Positions 22,701-34,300 of a stretch of DNA of 64,000 bases are shown in pieces. Under the pieces are notes generated by a model, which worked only from the letters and a program-made list of their open reading frames with translations, searched no databases and was not told the DNA's origin. The number at the start of each line of letters is the position of its first letter. Position 1 is the stretch's first letter. The stretch is from positions 7,316,223-7,380,222 of the forward strand of contig NC_046617.1 of assembly GCF_900324465.2 (NCBI RefSeq). The letters run 5' to 3'. The DNA is from Anabas testudineus (lineage: Eukaryota > Chordata > Actinopteri > Anabantiformes > Anabantidae). A program made the position numbers and the translations under genes.

Positions 22701-24954
22701 ACCTAAAAGACTTTCTGAAGAACAATAATGTCATTGTGACTAATGTAAAACATATATTGCAAATGTGTTATGATTAAATATACTTCCCTTTGTTCTCTGT
22801 GCTTATTCTAGTTATTACAGCAGTTAAACAGGTTTATTAATGCTGCCACTTGACTTTGTTCTTTAGACAACTTACCAACACCAAGCTGAGCCGCTGGATA
22901 ACGTCCAACTTAATTAAAACAAACAAAAAGGGACAAACAAGATTGAAGTCAAAGTGACGCAAGTGCATGAAGTTTACAAAAAGTTAAACAGACTTAAACA
23001 TACTTTCAGTCTTCATTGCTTTGCTGCCATATCGACTGCCCAGTGCTCCCAGAGCTCCGGCAACTGCACAAAAGATGAGAAGACACAGCCAGTGGAGAGA
23101 TGTTGTACAACAAGGGACAGAGGCAACAAACGGCAGCAGTCAGTGTACATCGATGTGTGCTTCAGTCCTGTTTTCGTCATTTTGTCAAAGAATGGCATAG
23201 ACGGCACACTGTACAACACTGGTAGAGAGGGATGTTTGTTATGTTTCCACATGGCAAACAACATACAAGTGGACTAATGCTACTGTATGTCCACATGTCG
23301 TCTAAATCTTGTGATTTGCACTGCAGTGCACACGTTTGCATCCAAAAACCTAAAAATCAGTCATCTAATTCCCTTTCTTTCTAACTAAACATATTAATTA
23401 GTACTCAAGTCGTTAGCTAACTATTAGGTGTTAGCTTATAGAATGACTGACCTCCAGGTTTTACTCCAATGCCAACACCTGGTAAAATAAAAAAAAAAAA
23501 AAGGAAACACAAACAGAAAGAGGGGAGATATGGTTAAAGTTCGATGAGTAATTTATACATTTAAAAAAGTGTTGAAATGACTTATCTCATGAAGTCTCTG
23601 TTTGTGAGGAGAAACTATTGTTAGTTATCTAGTCAGCTAAGATTCCAAGGTAATCTAAATGAACTAGTAAGTACCTTAGCTAAGATTAGTAAGCAGCCTG
23701 CTGACCTTCAAAAGTCGTCAATTACATAGTTATGGAAGGAAGAAAACGCGTGTTTTCCATGAAATTAAAACACAACATGTTTAAGGAAGTTAAAACATTT
23801 TTAAAACTATGCAACAAACCTCTGGCTGGTAGCACCCTACCCCAGGATACGCTTTGAGGTTTCACGCCAACCCCTGAAAAAATAAAATAAAAAACCAAAC
23901 CGTGATGACTATTATCCCCTCAATAATATTAAAAAGGTCAGAAAATAACGTTACAGTATCAAGCATGCAGTAAAATGTGTTAAATGTACACAGAAGTAAC
24001 AAAACCAGACTCAATAGACAGCGTAGGAAGATAAAGAGATACAGTTGAAGATAAAGAGACAGACATCCATTGATGGAAGCAGATGATGGGCGAAAGATCA
24101 AGCGACCGTGTGGAGCCAGCTCTTCTTCTCACAGATGGTTGTCAGACTTTGCCCGACTCTGCCACCTTTTCATGGCATCCTTTTGATTCAGAGGAATTAG
24201 GCAATCAAAGCCCCAGTGATTTGGCGCTGAACCGACAGCGGAGCCCACTGAGTCCAGTACTTCGTTTCGCCCTCAGTCTCACAGACACGATATTTTACGA
24301 GCAAGTGAGAGTGAGTCACCGGCGCTGGCGGCTTTCTGAACATCAAAGCTCAATCAGAGCATTGATGATTCTTTCTTCTTGTTGATTCTTTTTTTTTTTT
24401 TTCATATTTCATCAAATCAATTTGTTATCAAAGCTTACAAACGGCTCATGATGACAATATATCCACCACCTGATGTAAATACAACTAAGGCAATGCAAAA
24501 ATTAACAAAACATATTAAAGATTTATATGATTTATTTTAGCAAATGTTTTGTAATAGCAGCAGTATTCTAATTTTAACATAATGATTTTTATATTTATCA
24601 AATACGTTTAATTTGACTTTATCCCACTTTATTACAAAAGTGAATTATGTCTGTGAAAATTGCATTAATGATGTTTAAGTAAACAAAGATTGTCAGATTG
24701 ATTTGCATTGATTACATTACAGAAGTTATCAACAAAAACTAATGTTAAAAACAAGATTGACAAAAAAAATCAACTGAGTTCAAACTATAGACTCACATTT
24801 GAGGAACAAAATGAAGAAAAGAGCTCCTCAAAAGGTGATATGCTTTTGAGTTCTGTCTTTACATATGTAATGCTATGTGTTTCTTACCGCCTTGCAGAGT
24901 TTGCTGAGTCAACCAGAGAACCAGGGAGGTCTGGAGCAGAGCGCGAACCAGCAT
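13780..24954 (-). CDS. glycine-rich secreted matrix protein, calymmin/elastin-like
   Basis: Reconstructed as 24 exons, right to left: 24888-24954, 23820-23873, 23452-23478, 23004-23063, 22876-22908, 22594-22659, 22419-22484, 22182-22211, 21866-21910, 19333-20355, 18063-18125, 17898-17945, 17729-17785, 17059-17112, 16842-16874, 16669-16704, 16137-16181, 15769-15810, 15535-15594, 15031-15105, 14643-14675, 14287-14325, 13845-13901, 13780-13820; 717 residues. All 22 internal exons are multiples of three in phase 1-1, as in elastin. Exon 1 encodes a signal peptide (MLVRALLQTSLVLWLTQQT). Small exons encode Gly/Ala/Tyr-rich units such as GVGIGVKPG and GYGNGYSDGYGAG. Elastin's KAAK cross-link units are absent. 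The fish notochord-sheath protein calymmin (cmn) is my best candidate, but I cannot confirm it. Exon 10 is a 341-residue non-glycine-rich block. The terminal exon (VCASVVQLHNKLT) is the least certain. Confidence 0.82.
14602..14617. repeat. (GT)n microsatellite
   Basis: Eight GT dinucleotides in the intron next to exon 21 of the glycine-rich gene. Confidence 0.85.
20356..21865. other. long intron of the matrix gene
   Basis: Intron between exons 9 and 10 of the glycine-rich gene. Near its right-hand side of exon 10 there is a short inverted repeat (TGTCTCTGAGCCACCATGAG at about 20383 with its complement just after). No exon-like or repeat-family sequence was found. Confidence 0.4.
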
Positions 24955-25059
24955 GATGGAGGAGATAGGGTACAAAAAAAGCAGCAATGTCAGTGAGCTT
25001 ACAGGCCAAGCGACGGACAGGTGAATGGATGAGCACTTAAAGATGACAGTCCCTCATGT

Positions 25060-25067
25060 CTTTTATA
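25060..25067 (-). promoter_or_regulatory. TATA box of the matrix gene
   Basis: TATAAAAG on the minus strand, 106 bases upstream of the start codon at 24954. It predicts a start of transcription near 25035 and an 80-base 5' UTR. A TATA promoter suits a strongly expressed, tissue-restricted gene. Confidence 0.6.
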
Positions 25068-25194
25068 CGGTTCTCCCTCAGATACACTCCCACTGATCAG
25101 TCCTGCCCTCACACACGCATAGGTCTGATTGGACAAAGTTAAAGGCCCATTTTGGGCCATTACCTCAAGCTGAGATTGGCCATACACACACGCC

Positions 25195-25440
25195 AGAACT
25201 AAAATTTTGCATTATCTCCAGAACCTGGAAATTCCTGCTGCAGGTGGACCAGTTCACCACCGGGACTCTACTACAACGAAGCCACATGTGCAAGCTGCCC
25301 ATTCCATAGGCACTAAAACAACCCCATACCATCACTTTTAAACTGAATGCTGATGACAAGCCAGGTTTGCATTTGCAAATCATAGCATTCTGTTTTTATG
25401 TAGATTTAATATAGTGTCACAACTTTTTTGAAATATGTAT
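25195..25440 (-). repeat. Tc1/mariner-like transposon remnant
   Basis: The minus strand reads VMVWGCFSAYGMGSLHMW, resembling the DDE-domain segment of fish Tc1-like transposases. The plus strand ends with TTTGCAAATCATAGCATTCT and CACAACTTTTTTGAAAT, typical of the terminal part of the same abundant fish element. The two pieces are adjacent, so the middle of the element is lost. Confidence 0.6.
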
Positions 25441-28400
25441 GGAAAGTTCTCTCCTTAAGAATTCCTTTATTGGCTGTTAGGAAGCTGTCTACAAACATGA
25501 AACGTGACAAACAGCAGAATAACAGACGCAAACCCTCAGCTGCTCATAACATGACATGAATTATCACCGAGCAGCTTCACAGATGTATGTGTAATGTAAA
25601 TACCTTACCTTACCCAAACGTAAACTTGTGCCAAATAAAATGTATGTATGGTTCAGAGAAAATCAAGGCTGCCATCTCAGTTAAAGCCTAATTTTCAAGG
25701 AGTTTAGTAATCTCACAGAAACAGCTGTCACCAGGCTTTCTGTGGGCATCATAGTGGGTTATAGTAAGTTTAGACTATGTACAAGAAGCATTAGCCCATG
25801 GTGGTATCAACACCAAGCTCCACAACCCTTTTCATATCCTATAGTGTGGGAGGTCCCTTATAGAGCCATGTCCTAATGTGATGTTTAGGTCTTAACCTTC
25901 AGGCACTGCGGCGCTCAATGCAAACAACTGACTGGAGAACCGCATATGATGGTTATGCTTTGACAAAAGCCAGTTGTTTTTATCCCACCGGAGGAAAACT
26001 GAAGTCACATGTGCAGACCACCACATCGTCTTCCCTGGTGGTACTGAGCGTAAGACAATAACATAACCCACATCTGACTCATTGTTCCTTCACCCACGGT
26101 TCACCTATAAACATTTATCTGTCTGCACGAGAAATCCTTTATATATGTATAAAAACACACACACACACACACACACAGTGAGGATAGGAGAGATTTTTTA
26201 AAGACGAGCTGATGGTTGGGACAGTGGTGGTGCAGACTGTGCTGGCTCATTTACCCAGAGAACAGTATCAAACAGGGAGAGCAGTGTCTGTGGAGGAACA
26301 TCTAGACGGAGACTTCACTGTGGTCTGTCGTAGTATGGATGGAGGAACATTCTGTGCATGCTCATGTGCTGTGCTTAGAGCATGTGTCTTAAAATATGAT
26401 GAAATAATGAACTAAATAAAGAAATCTTGATCAACTCAACAGTAGCTGTTGTAGTGTACTTCCTTGTTCTGTTTACTTCAAATAAACCACCTGAAGCTGT
26501 TGTGTTAAAAGTCTTAATTATGTCTGTGAATAACTTCAGAGCAAGATCACTATCTCTCTGTAGACTCCTTTGGATTCTCTGGTAAGCACTTTTTTTCTCA
26601 GACCGGCACATTTGTGTTTATTGGAGGTTTTATGCTCTTCTTCTTCCAACAGGTAATATTAGTGTTCAGGTCCATGTAGCGCATCCAAATTGGTGGAAGA
26701 ACATAAAGACCTACAGAGAGATGGTGCTGGAACAAATCTTCATGCAGGTGTGCTACATGAAACTGTTAGCATTACTTAAACAAAGCACCGGGTTTACTTG
26801 TTGTGTCAGACTATAAGTAAACATCTAAATGCAAATATTAGACATTGAGCGCATTACACACAATCCACAGTTGTCTTTGTTTTGGCATGAAATACACAGA
26901 CAGATGTGTGTGGGTGAGCTGGAGGGGAAACCCATCTGAACTCAGTTTACACACCAGGATCATTTCAACTACGTATTAATCGATCATAAACAGGTTATAA
27001 GCATACAGACAAAAAAAAAGAAGGGAATATTTTGAACTTTTGGAAAATATAGAATATCAATGTGTTTTTTCTTCACGTTGTGATCCACTTTTACTTACTC
27101 ATCCTTGCTCCTGTGCACTTGAGTAAAAGTGCAGTGTTGAGTCTACACTGTTTCCTTCAGCTGCTGTACTATTATCTCTGCTGATGGAAGTGCTGTGCAA
27201 AAAAAAAAAAACCCTGCAGTGAACCACCCAGGAGAAAACTGTCTTGAATATTATGATGAGTGCATGTTGAATGTTTATTGATCCCATATTAGATTTAAAA
27301 CAAAAATTAGTTAGTGATATGTGTGATAAAAAAAACATAAATCAATTCAAACTTAAACTTATTTATCAGATTTTTCTTTGATTCTTTAAAAACACTGTGC
27401 CTTAATAATAAAATATTATTTAGGTTGATTAAATTTTATATTAAACAATAGAAAACATTAGTATTTGTACGTAAACTTCTAATTTCTCAAAAAATTACAC
27501 AGCACATTTTTTTCAGAAATAGTGCAATATACAGTAAACATGATATAAGAATATATTTATTCTAGTGATATTTTTAAATGCTGTGCAGTTTACAATTGTA
27601 TATTTCCATTTCTAACTGTATATTTGCATTCAGATACATGTTAAAGGATGGTTCCACCTTATAAATGAAGCAAACGGAGCAATGATCTAAATAACATATC
27701 CGCAGGTTTTTGGCCTCCCCAGCTCCAGCGTCACATGTGCAGCACATGCATATTGTGCTCCCATGTGTGTGTCCGTCTGCTGGCATGTCTGTGCACAGAG
27801 TCCTCAAACTGAGATGGCGTTTAACATTTGCCCACAATAACACAGGTGCTAGACGTTCAGTCTGGCCGCTTGAATGACTGGCTGACATCACCATTGGCCC
27901 TGGACGCTGTTTGCACTACAGCCTGAAGCTGCCCAGACAGAGTCGACAAAGGTTTTACTAATAGCAAGGAAGTCAAGAATTAACACTAGACAGAGAGGTG
28001 AGATTACGGGACATAATTATTAAATTCAAAGTTGTTTTTACATTTTGTCCTTTTAAAGTTTTAGATTTAATATTAAGCATCCAAGCGCTGGGAAGACAAA
28101 TCAGTGTGAGGTTTCTTGCTGTAACACATCCCCATCTGGTGGACAGTTTGGATTTTTGAAACAATAAAAATACTCTTTTTCACATAAGTTAAGCAATTTA
28201 AAATTCTGATTACCAGGCAAATGCAGGCGACATTTAGCATTGGCTGAGAGGTCCAATCTAAATGTAAAGTAACTTGGCAGCTGTTCAAGTTAGAGTTTGA
28301 CAGCCGATACCTTAAAAAAGCCTGTAATATCACATAATGAGGTCTCAGTGCAGGACAACACAGGATTGGCTTATATGTATGGGCCTCATTGGCGAAATAT

Positions 28401-28704
28401 TTCACTTCATAATATCAGTGTTAATTTAGCCTAAGACACAGCAGACCAACTACGACCTATGAATATACTGTAGCTGACTGGAGTGGATTCAAAAACCCAA
28501 CGCCGGTGCTGTCAGGAAACAGCTCTGACGACTGACTGGGTTTTACTGCTGCTCTGCAACTGAAACCAGAAATGAACACGACAATCAAATCAAAAACAAG
28601 AGAGCTCTGCTCCGTTCATGTCTGCCATGAATGAGCATTTCTGACTGTTATATACTCCTTATCTCCTCTCCGTCCCGTACCAGCCTGCCTCTGCACTTGC
28701 CCAA
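25441..28704. other. intergenic, repeats only
   Basis: Gene-poor stretch between the matrix gene and cox6a2. It holds an (AC)n microsatellite at 26155-26177 and AT-rich unique sequence. Open frames here (for example 26212-26415 and 27574-27894 minus) show no known domain and are not called. Confidence 0.5.
26155..26177. repeat. (AC)n microsatellite
   Basis: About eleven uninterrupted AC dinucleotides. Confidence 0.9.
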
Positions 28705-28868
28705 ATATAAACTAAGATTCTTGGCACAGGGACAGGTTGAAACGGGGAGGAGTCCGACACACCAAGTTCAGCTCAGGACAGACTGAAGGACAAACAAGCA
28801 CGAAAGAGGGTTCAAAAGAAAAATACAAGGACAACAAAGCGTACTGAGTATTGCCTTCCTGAAGAACA
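28705..28868 (+). promoter_or_regulatory. cox6a2: cox6a2 core promoter and untranslated first exon
   Basis: A TATA-like ATATAAAC at 28705-28712 precedes a likely leader exon that ends at a consensus donor (ACA|GTAAGT, donor at 28869). The acceptor CTTTACAG at 29268-29275 lies directly before the start codon. An E-box core (CACTTG) lies at 28694. The exact transcription start is inferred from TATA spacing only. Confidence 0.5.
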
Positions 28869-29275
28869 GTAAGTTTTCACCTGATTATCTGGCGTCACAG
28901 CTCGAGGAGAGTTAACAGCACAGTGGACTCACAGTAAGACGACTAGGCTTCAACCTTTACTGCTTTATACATATGGTTTTGTCGAGGAACATGCATGAGA
29001 GATTTACTCTGCAAATTGCATTTTAAGAATTTAATTTTTTTTTTAAATGGCTGCATGTGCATAGTGCTCATCTGCTGTTTGTGGGTTTCTATTAAACCTT
29101 TGAAAGTTCCCTTTACATGAAAATACAAGCAGCATAAATACTATTTTTATACATTTTAGTTGTACACAACATTCACAACTGTTATAATGTTCAGGCATGG
29201 TATTTATATCTGCATATATATCTCCAGTGTGAATGTTTAGCAAACTTTGTCTTTCGTCCCTGTCAACCTTTACAG

Positions 29276-29989
29276 ATGTCTGTGTCCCCACTTGCCTTTG
29301 CCACTCGTCGAGTGTTTGCTGCTGCGTCACATTCAAGCCACGAAGGAGGCGGTCAGTGTGTCTTTACTGATCATTCAACCACATACAACCGACATCAGAC
29401 TTCCTATCTGCAATATCCCCACTGAGTCACGTATAGTTTGAGACTTTAGCTGAACATTAACTGAAATGTCTGCAGAGCTGGCAGCCAGCCTGCACACTCA
29501 TGCTCTTTGGCAAATAATCAGGAAGTGTGTTTCATTATCGATACGGGCTCTATGGAGAGACAGCTGCTAGATTTTATTTTGGTTTCTTTTACCATCCTAG
29601 TTATTATCAGGCTCTAATCCCTGCTTCAGTCATGTACTTGCGTGGTTGTTTTCCACAGCACGGACCTGGAAGGTGCTGACCTTCATTTTGGCCTTGCCTG
29701 GCGTTGGCGTGTGCATGGCCAATGCCTACATGAAGATGACTGCACACCCACACGAACAGCCAGAGTTTGTGCCATATCAACATCTGCGGATCCGCACCAA
29801 GGTGATTCTAAACATTCCTGCAGCCCTTTGCCACATTTTCAGCTTGAATTGATCTGACATAAATGTGAATACTTCTCCCCCACATGTGCCGCTTTCTAGA
29901 AATTTCCCTGGGGCGATGGAAACCACACTCTGTTCCACAATTCTCACACCAATCCTCTGCCAGATGGCTACGAGAGCTCCCATCACTGA
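29276..29989 (+). CDS. cox6a2: cytochrome c oxidase subunit 6A, muscle type
   Basis: Nuclear-encoded subunit VIa of mitochondrial complex IV, a small single-pass inner-membrane protein that modulates oxidase activity. Exons 29276-29351, 29659-29801 and 29900-29989 give 102 residues, the usual family length. The N-terminus ([17 protein letters not shown]) is a typical basic targeting peptide. The core [18 protein letters not shown] is the membrane helix, and [35 protein letters not shown] are family hallmarks. [14 protein letters not shown] is closer to COX6A2 than to COX6A1, and the neighbour armc5 adjoins COX6A2 in human, which supports the heart/muscle isoform. An AATAAA lies at 30379-30384. 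Confidence 0.93.
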
Positions 29990-31372
29990 GTGGATCGAAC
30001 GCATTTATCAGCTGTATATGCTGCATGCTTACAAAAAGCTTGTCTTGTACTTTGCTTTAATATACTGAGGGCCCAAGTAGCTCCACCATCAAGCAGTGCA
30101 TCCAGAGGGAATGTGCCATTTACTTTTTTTAAACTGATACTGGCACTCAAGCCTTATTTCAAACTACTATTAGAGGTTGCCAAAATAAGACATATTCAGA
30201 TCCTGCACAAAGAGCTTTATAAGTCTGGTTATATTCTACCTATCTTCCTTCATTATCAACATTACCAAAGTCACCAACATGTTGTACCATCATTAAGGCC
30301 AAACCTGATGTACCACATTCCTCTGTGCTACAGAGCTCCATTGTTGTGAGACAAGACTCCTACAAGAATTAAATTCAAAATAAAATTAATTAAACACATT
30401 GTTGGTTTTGATGTTTATGATAATCTATCCAAATGTTGCTTCACTCTGATGGATTGGTGAGACTTTCTGCCCCCCTCTCCACTCCCCCACTCTGTGCTGC
30501 GCCAGACCATTCTGCTCAGCAATCCACTGAGGTCTCGCTGCACTGAAATAACACCTATTCACTCCAAAAAAAAGGAAGGAAATATTGAAATTAGTCTTTC
30601 ACTTCAAGCTTAAATCGTAGCTTTACTTTCCAAAGAACTAAAGACTGACGACAAAGTGCTTTCTGCATCAGGCTTGAGCACGCTGTGTTGCCAGCAGTGC
30701 TGGAGTGAAATTAGGAGTGGGACAATGAGCAGAGAAGACTCCCTCATTTAAAATAAATCAATAAATCACACACATCCTTGTGTACTGCTGTTGTGTACTT
30801 ATTATACTATAAACCAGTGACATCCCCTAAACACAGTCCCGCTGAAATGGCCATAGTGTTTATACACTCAAGCACAACACAAACAAGAAAGAAAAGGAAA
30901 AGCTATGTTCCAACAATATATTTAGTGGCATGAATTTATATGGGGCAGGTGAAACCTGTACATCATATATCTGCTATTTTCTATGTACAAAATAAACAAC
31001 TGGCTCCTTGACCAACCCTGTTAATTCCAATATTCAGCATAATGACATTTAATCAAATGCATCATAGGCATTTCTTAAAGTTCCCAAAGACAAAGAAATA
31101 ATAATAATAATAATAATGTCATTAATCCAACATTATATATAACAAAATTATGCCATGCCGTGTCATTTACAGCTTATAGTTTTATATCAAAACTGAACAG
31201 AAATGTATGTGTCCAAATAATGAAAAAGAATCAAGTCAGTTCTGTTAGTGATGGAGAAATTGATCCAGCACGTTTTTCAGATAATCATGCAGGGATTATT
31301 ACCTAAACATGTTTGATTTGATAAGGTGCATTCTATGTTACCAACCTCTCCACTCAATATTTCAATCATGTC
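29990..31372. other. 3' regions of cox6a2 and armc5
   Basis: The two genes converge here. It contains the cox6a2 polyadenylation signal (30379-30384), an (AAT)n tract at about 31097-31117, and a minus-strand ATTAAA at 31048-31053 that could end armc5. No additional gene is seen. Confidence 0.5.
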
Positions 31373-34300
31373 TCAGCTCAAAGCTGTTGTGGCCAGACTG
31401 ATAAGGTCCTGTTTCAGAGTCTCTGTACAGTCCGCCTCTCTGGCTAGTCTGCGAAGGCAAGCGCCAGCGAGCGAGGAGGACAGAAAGGGCCGAGGACAGT
31501 CCTGACAGCCCAGCAGCAGAGACAGACAGGCACGGCCCAGTGCTGGGTAGCTGTACCGCTGGGAAAACCAGTACACCTGTGGAATGAGAGCAGCCAGGAC
31601 CCCACCTCTTACATTACCTTCTGAGGGAGAAAGATATATAGATTTCAGCTCTAATGAACTTTTCATTAAGTTCTTTGGGCTTAAACTCAACTCTTCTGGG
31701 TCATGCGATTTTTCTACAACTGATACACATTTTGATCTGGAAACTGGAGTAACACTTGTCTTCTGGTTTGAAGTTGTACTGGGTGCTTTGTTGGCTTTTT
31801 GAATTAATCCAGCAACAGGTTTCTTATCATCTGTCTGTTGTAGAGCACACTTTGGTTTCTCCCTCTGCCCTGAAATATTTTCCGCTTGCATCTCAAAACC
31901 AATCATCTCTAGCTCAGAGGTACAATTAGCCAGTCTCTCCTCCGCTGACTCTACGCATTCGTGGTGCCTTTTAGAAATTCCCTTTTCAACGCTGTCCTCT
32001 GTGGGAGCTGGTGCAGCTTGACTGGCAACCTTAGTTGAGCAGGACAGTAGAAGAGAGACACAGATATCCTCCAACTCTCTCTGCAACTCAGTCACCAAAA
32101 ATCTGCAAGCGCCAATCATCGTCTCACCTAGAGGTGTTTTCTGGAAACTCAAATCATTTGCAGAGTGTCCTTCTGTCTCCTTTTGGCAGCCGTCAAGTCC
32201 TTCAGTGACCAAAGTGTCCAAAATCGGACAATGTCCTCTCCTCTCTCTCTCATCCCTTTCCTTCATACTTTCTGTGTCGTCTGTAAGACGGCACCCGTGC
32301 AGGTAATGCAGTACTGGTAGCAGCATACCTGTGCTAACATCTTTGATGTGGATAGCTTCTGTATTACAGTGCGCTTCTTCAAAGCCACCTCTCATCAGAG
32401 CCCTAAAGTATTCAGAGCCAACCCTGTGTGTGCCCTCCACTCCAGCCACAGCCTCTCTGTTGGCTGGGACCCGAGTCCCATTGTCTAACAGCAATATGAC
32501 GTCAAAGTCCGAAACACCGTAAGGACAGCTGTCAGCTAGCCGAGGTTTTTTTGAAGGAGGCGGTGAAGCTCTACCAGTTTCACTAAGTTCAGTTGTTGCA
32601 GTTGGTCTTACGTGTTTTTTGGTGAGCTCGGATTTAACGCTACATGTCAGGGAAGACAGGCATCCTATGAGGAGAGAGAAGTACAGCGATTGGAGCTGGG
32701 AGGTCAGGCCTGAATGTGATGAATTCAGCAAGTCAGAAATCAGCTTCCCATATTCAGCAGGGTTATCTTCATCCACGTCGCTGTTGTCATAGCCAAGTGG
32801 CTGCATAGCCAGGAGCAGTCCGCCGCTGTCGAGAAGAAGTTTCTTCAGCAGGGACTTGTTGCTGTTGGAGGGAAAAAAAAGGCTTTTTAAAGCTCATTCT
32901 AAAAGGAAGTATTCACAGGACATAGCGGTTGGAGTTCTGCCAAAATCATTGATTTTTTGTTATGAAATCAGAGAACATTTGATGTTAAGCTCTGAGAGAC
33001 TTTTAAATGCAGGCTTTAGCTTCAAAACACTAATACTAACTAACACAAACACAATCAGAAAGCACCACATCATAATTTGGAGACTTCTTTAGAAAAAAAC
33101 TATTCTAAAAAATTATAAATATAAATAATTCTATTCAATGCAGAAGTCTGCCTGTGTGTATATTTCATTAATGTAAATGTAACTGTATGAATACATACAA
33201 AGAATCCACTAAATAAAATAAATCTGTGGAAATAATTTGATTACACATTATTTCTTACAGCAATGAAACAACACATTTAAGATTCCAAATAAATTATAGA
33301 TTTATAACTGTAATCTGAAGACAGATTTAAATAATTCTTTTAATAATTTAATTTCAGCTCACACATACAGTACATCTTGTACTCACCTGCAGATTAATGG
33401 CAGCGATAGTGCACAGCTCATCTTGTCTGACTCAGAACCTGACAACATCACATGAGCAAGAACCCCAGAGCCGAATCCAGACTCACACTGGACACGCAGA
33501 TTATTGAGAAGAGCAACACCTTAACAAACAGCAAGGACAAAATTATAACCTGCTCCTGTATAAAGACATAGTTAATTTCTACAATTACTCTTATGAGAAG
33601 GACATGTGAACTTATAACTCAATTATTTAACCAATTATATTAACACAAGAACAATACATATTTGCATTATGTGAACTCTGATAAGGCAAAACACAACAGT
33701 GGATAGTACAACAGTTGCAAATCACAAGGCAGCACTTTATCTCAGATTCCACAAGAAAACACTCAAGGAAATAAACTTCCTAAGCAGGTCTGCCAAGAAG
33801 AACAACTGGATCAGTAGCTGAGGCTGATCCAAGGCTGATTCTGTGTTCTACATGTCATTTAATGCCTGGATTCTTGCACATATTGAACCACTCATAGTGA
33901 ATATCTTTATCTTACCAAGCTGTTCAACTTTGTCTTTCACTCTGTCCGTCTCCCTCTCCTCTTCTTCAAACCCTCCGTCTTTTTGGCAGAGGTGGTGATG
34001 AATGAGCGCTACAGAACCAGTTCGGACTAAGGCCTGCAAACAGTTTGGGTTGCAACTCAGCCGGCAGAGAATACGGAAGCACCTGCTGCTTGGGTCCTGG
34101 TGCCGGGTAAGATAGTAGAGCAAGCCAGACATGATGTCCGAGCTGACTAGAGCAGCACTTGGGTCGGTGGCATGGGAGAAACGTGACAGCAGGAGCAGGA
34201 TGGGAGATTCAGGTGTCCAGGGTTCAGGGTGGTAAGGATGGTGGTAAGCCATCGAGCGGGGAACAGAGGGAGGGATATCAAGAGTGACCTTAGTCAAACA

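Noticed and set aside
26212-26415. 67-codon plus-strand frame after the (AC)n tract
   Set aside because: Short, isolated and without splice sites or similarity.
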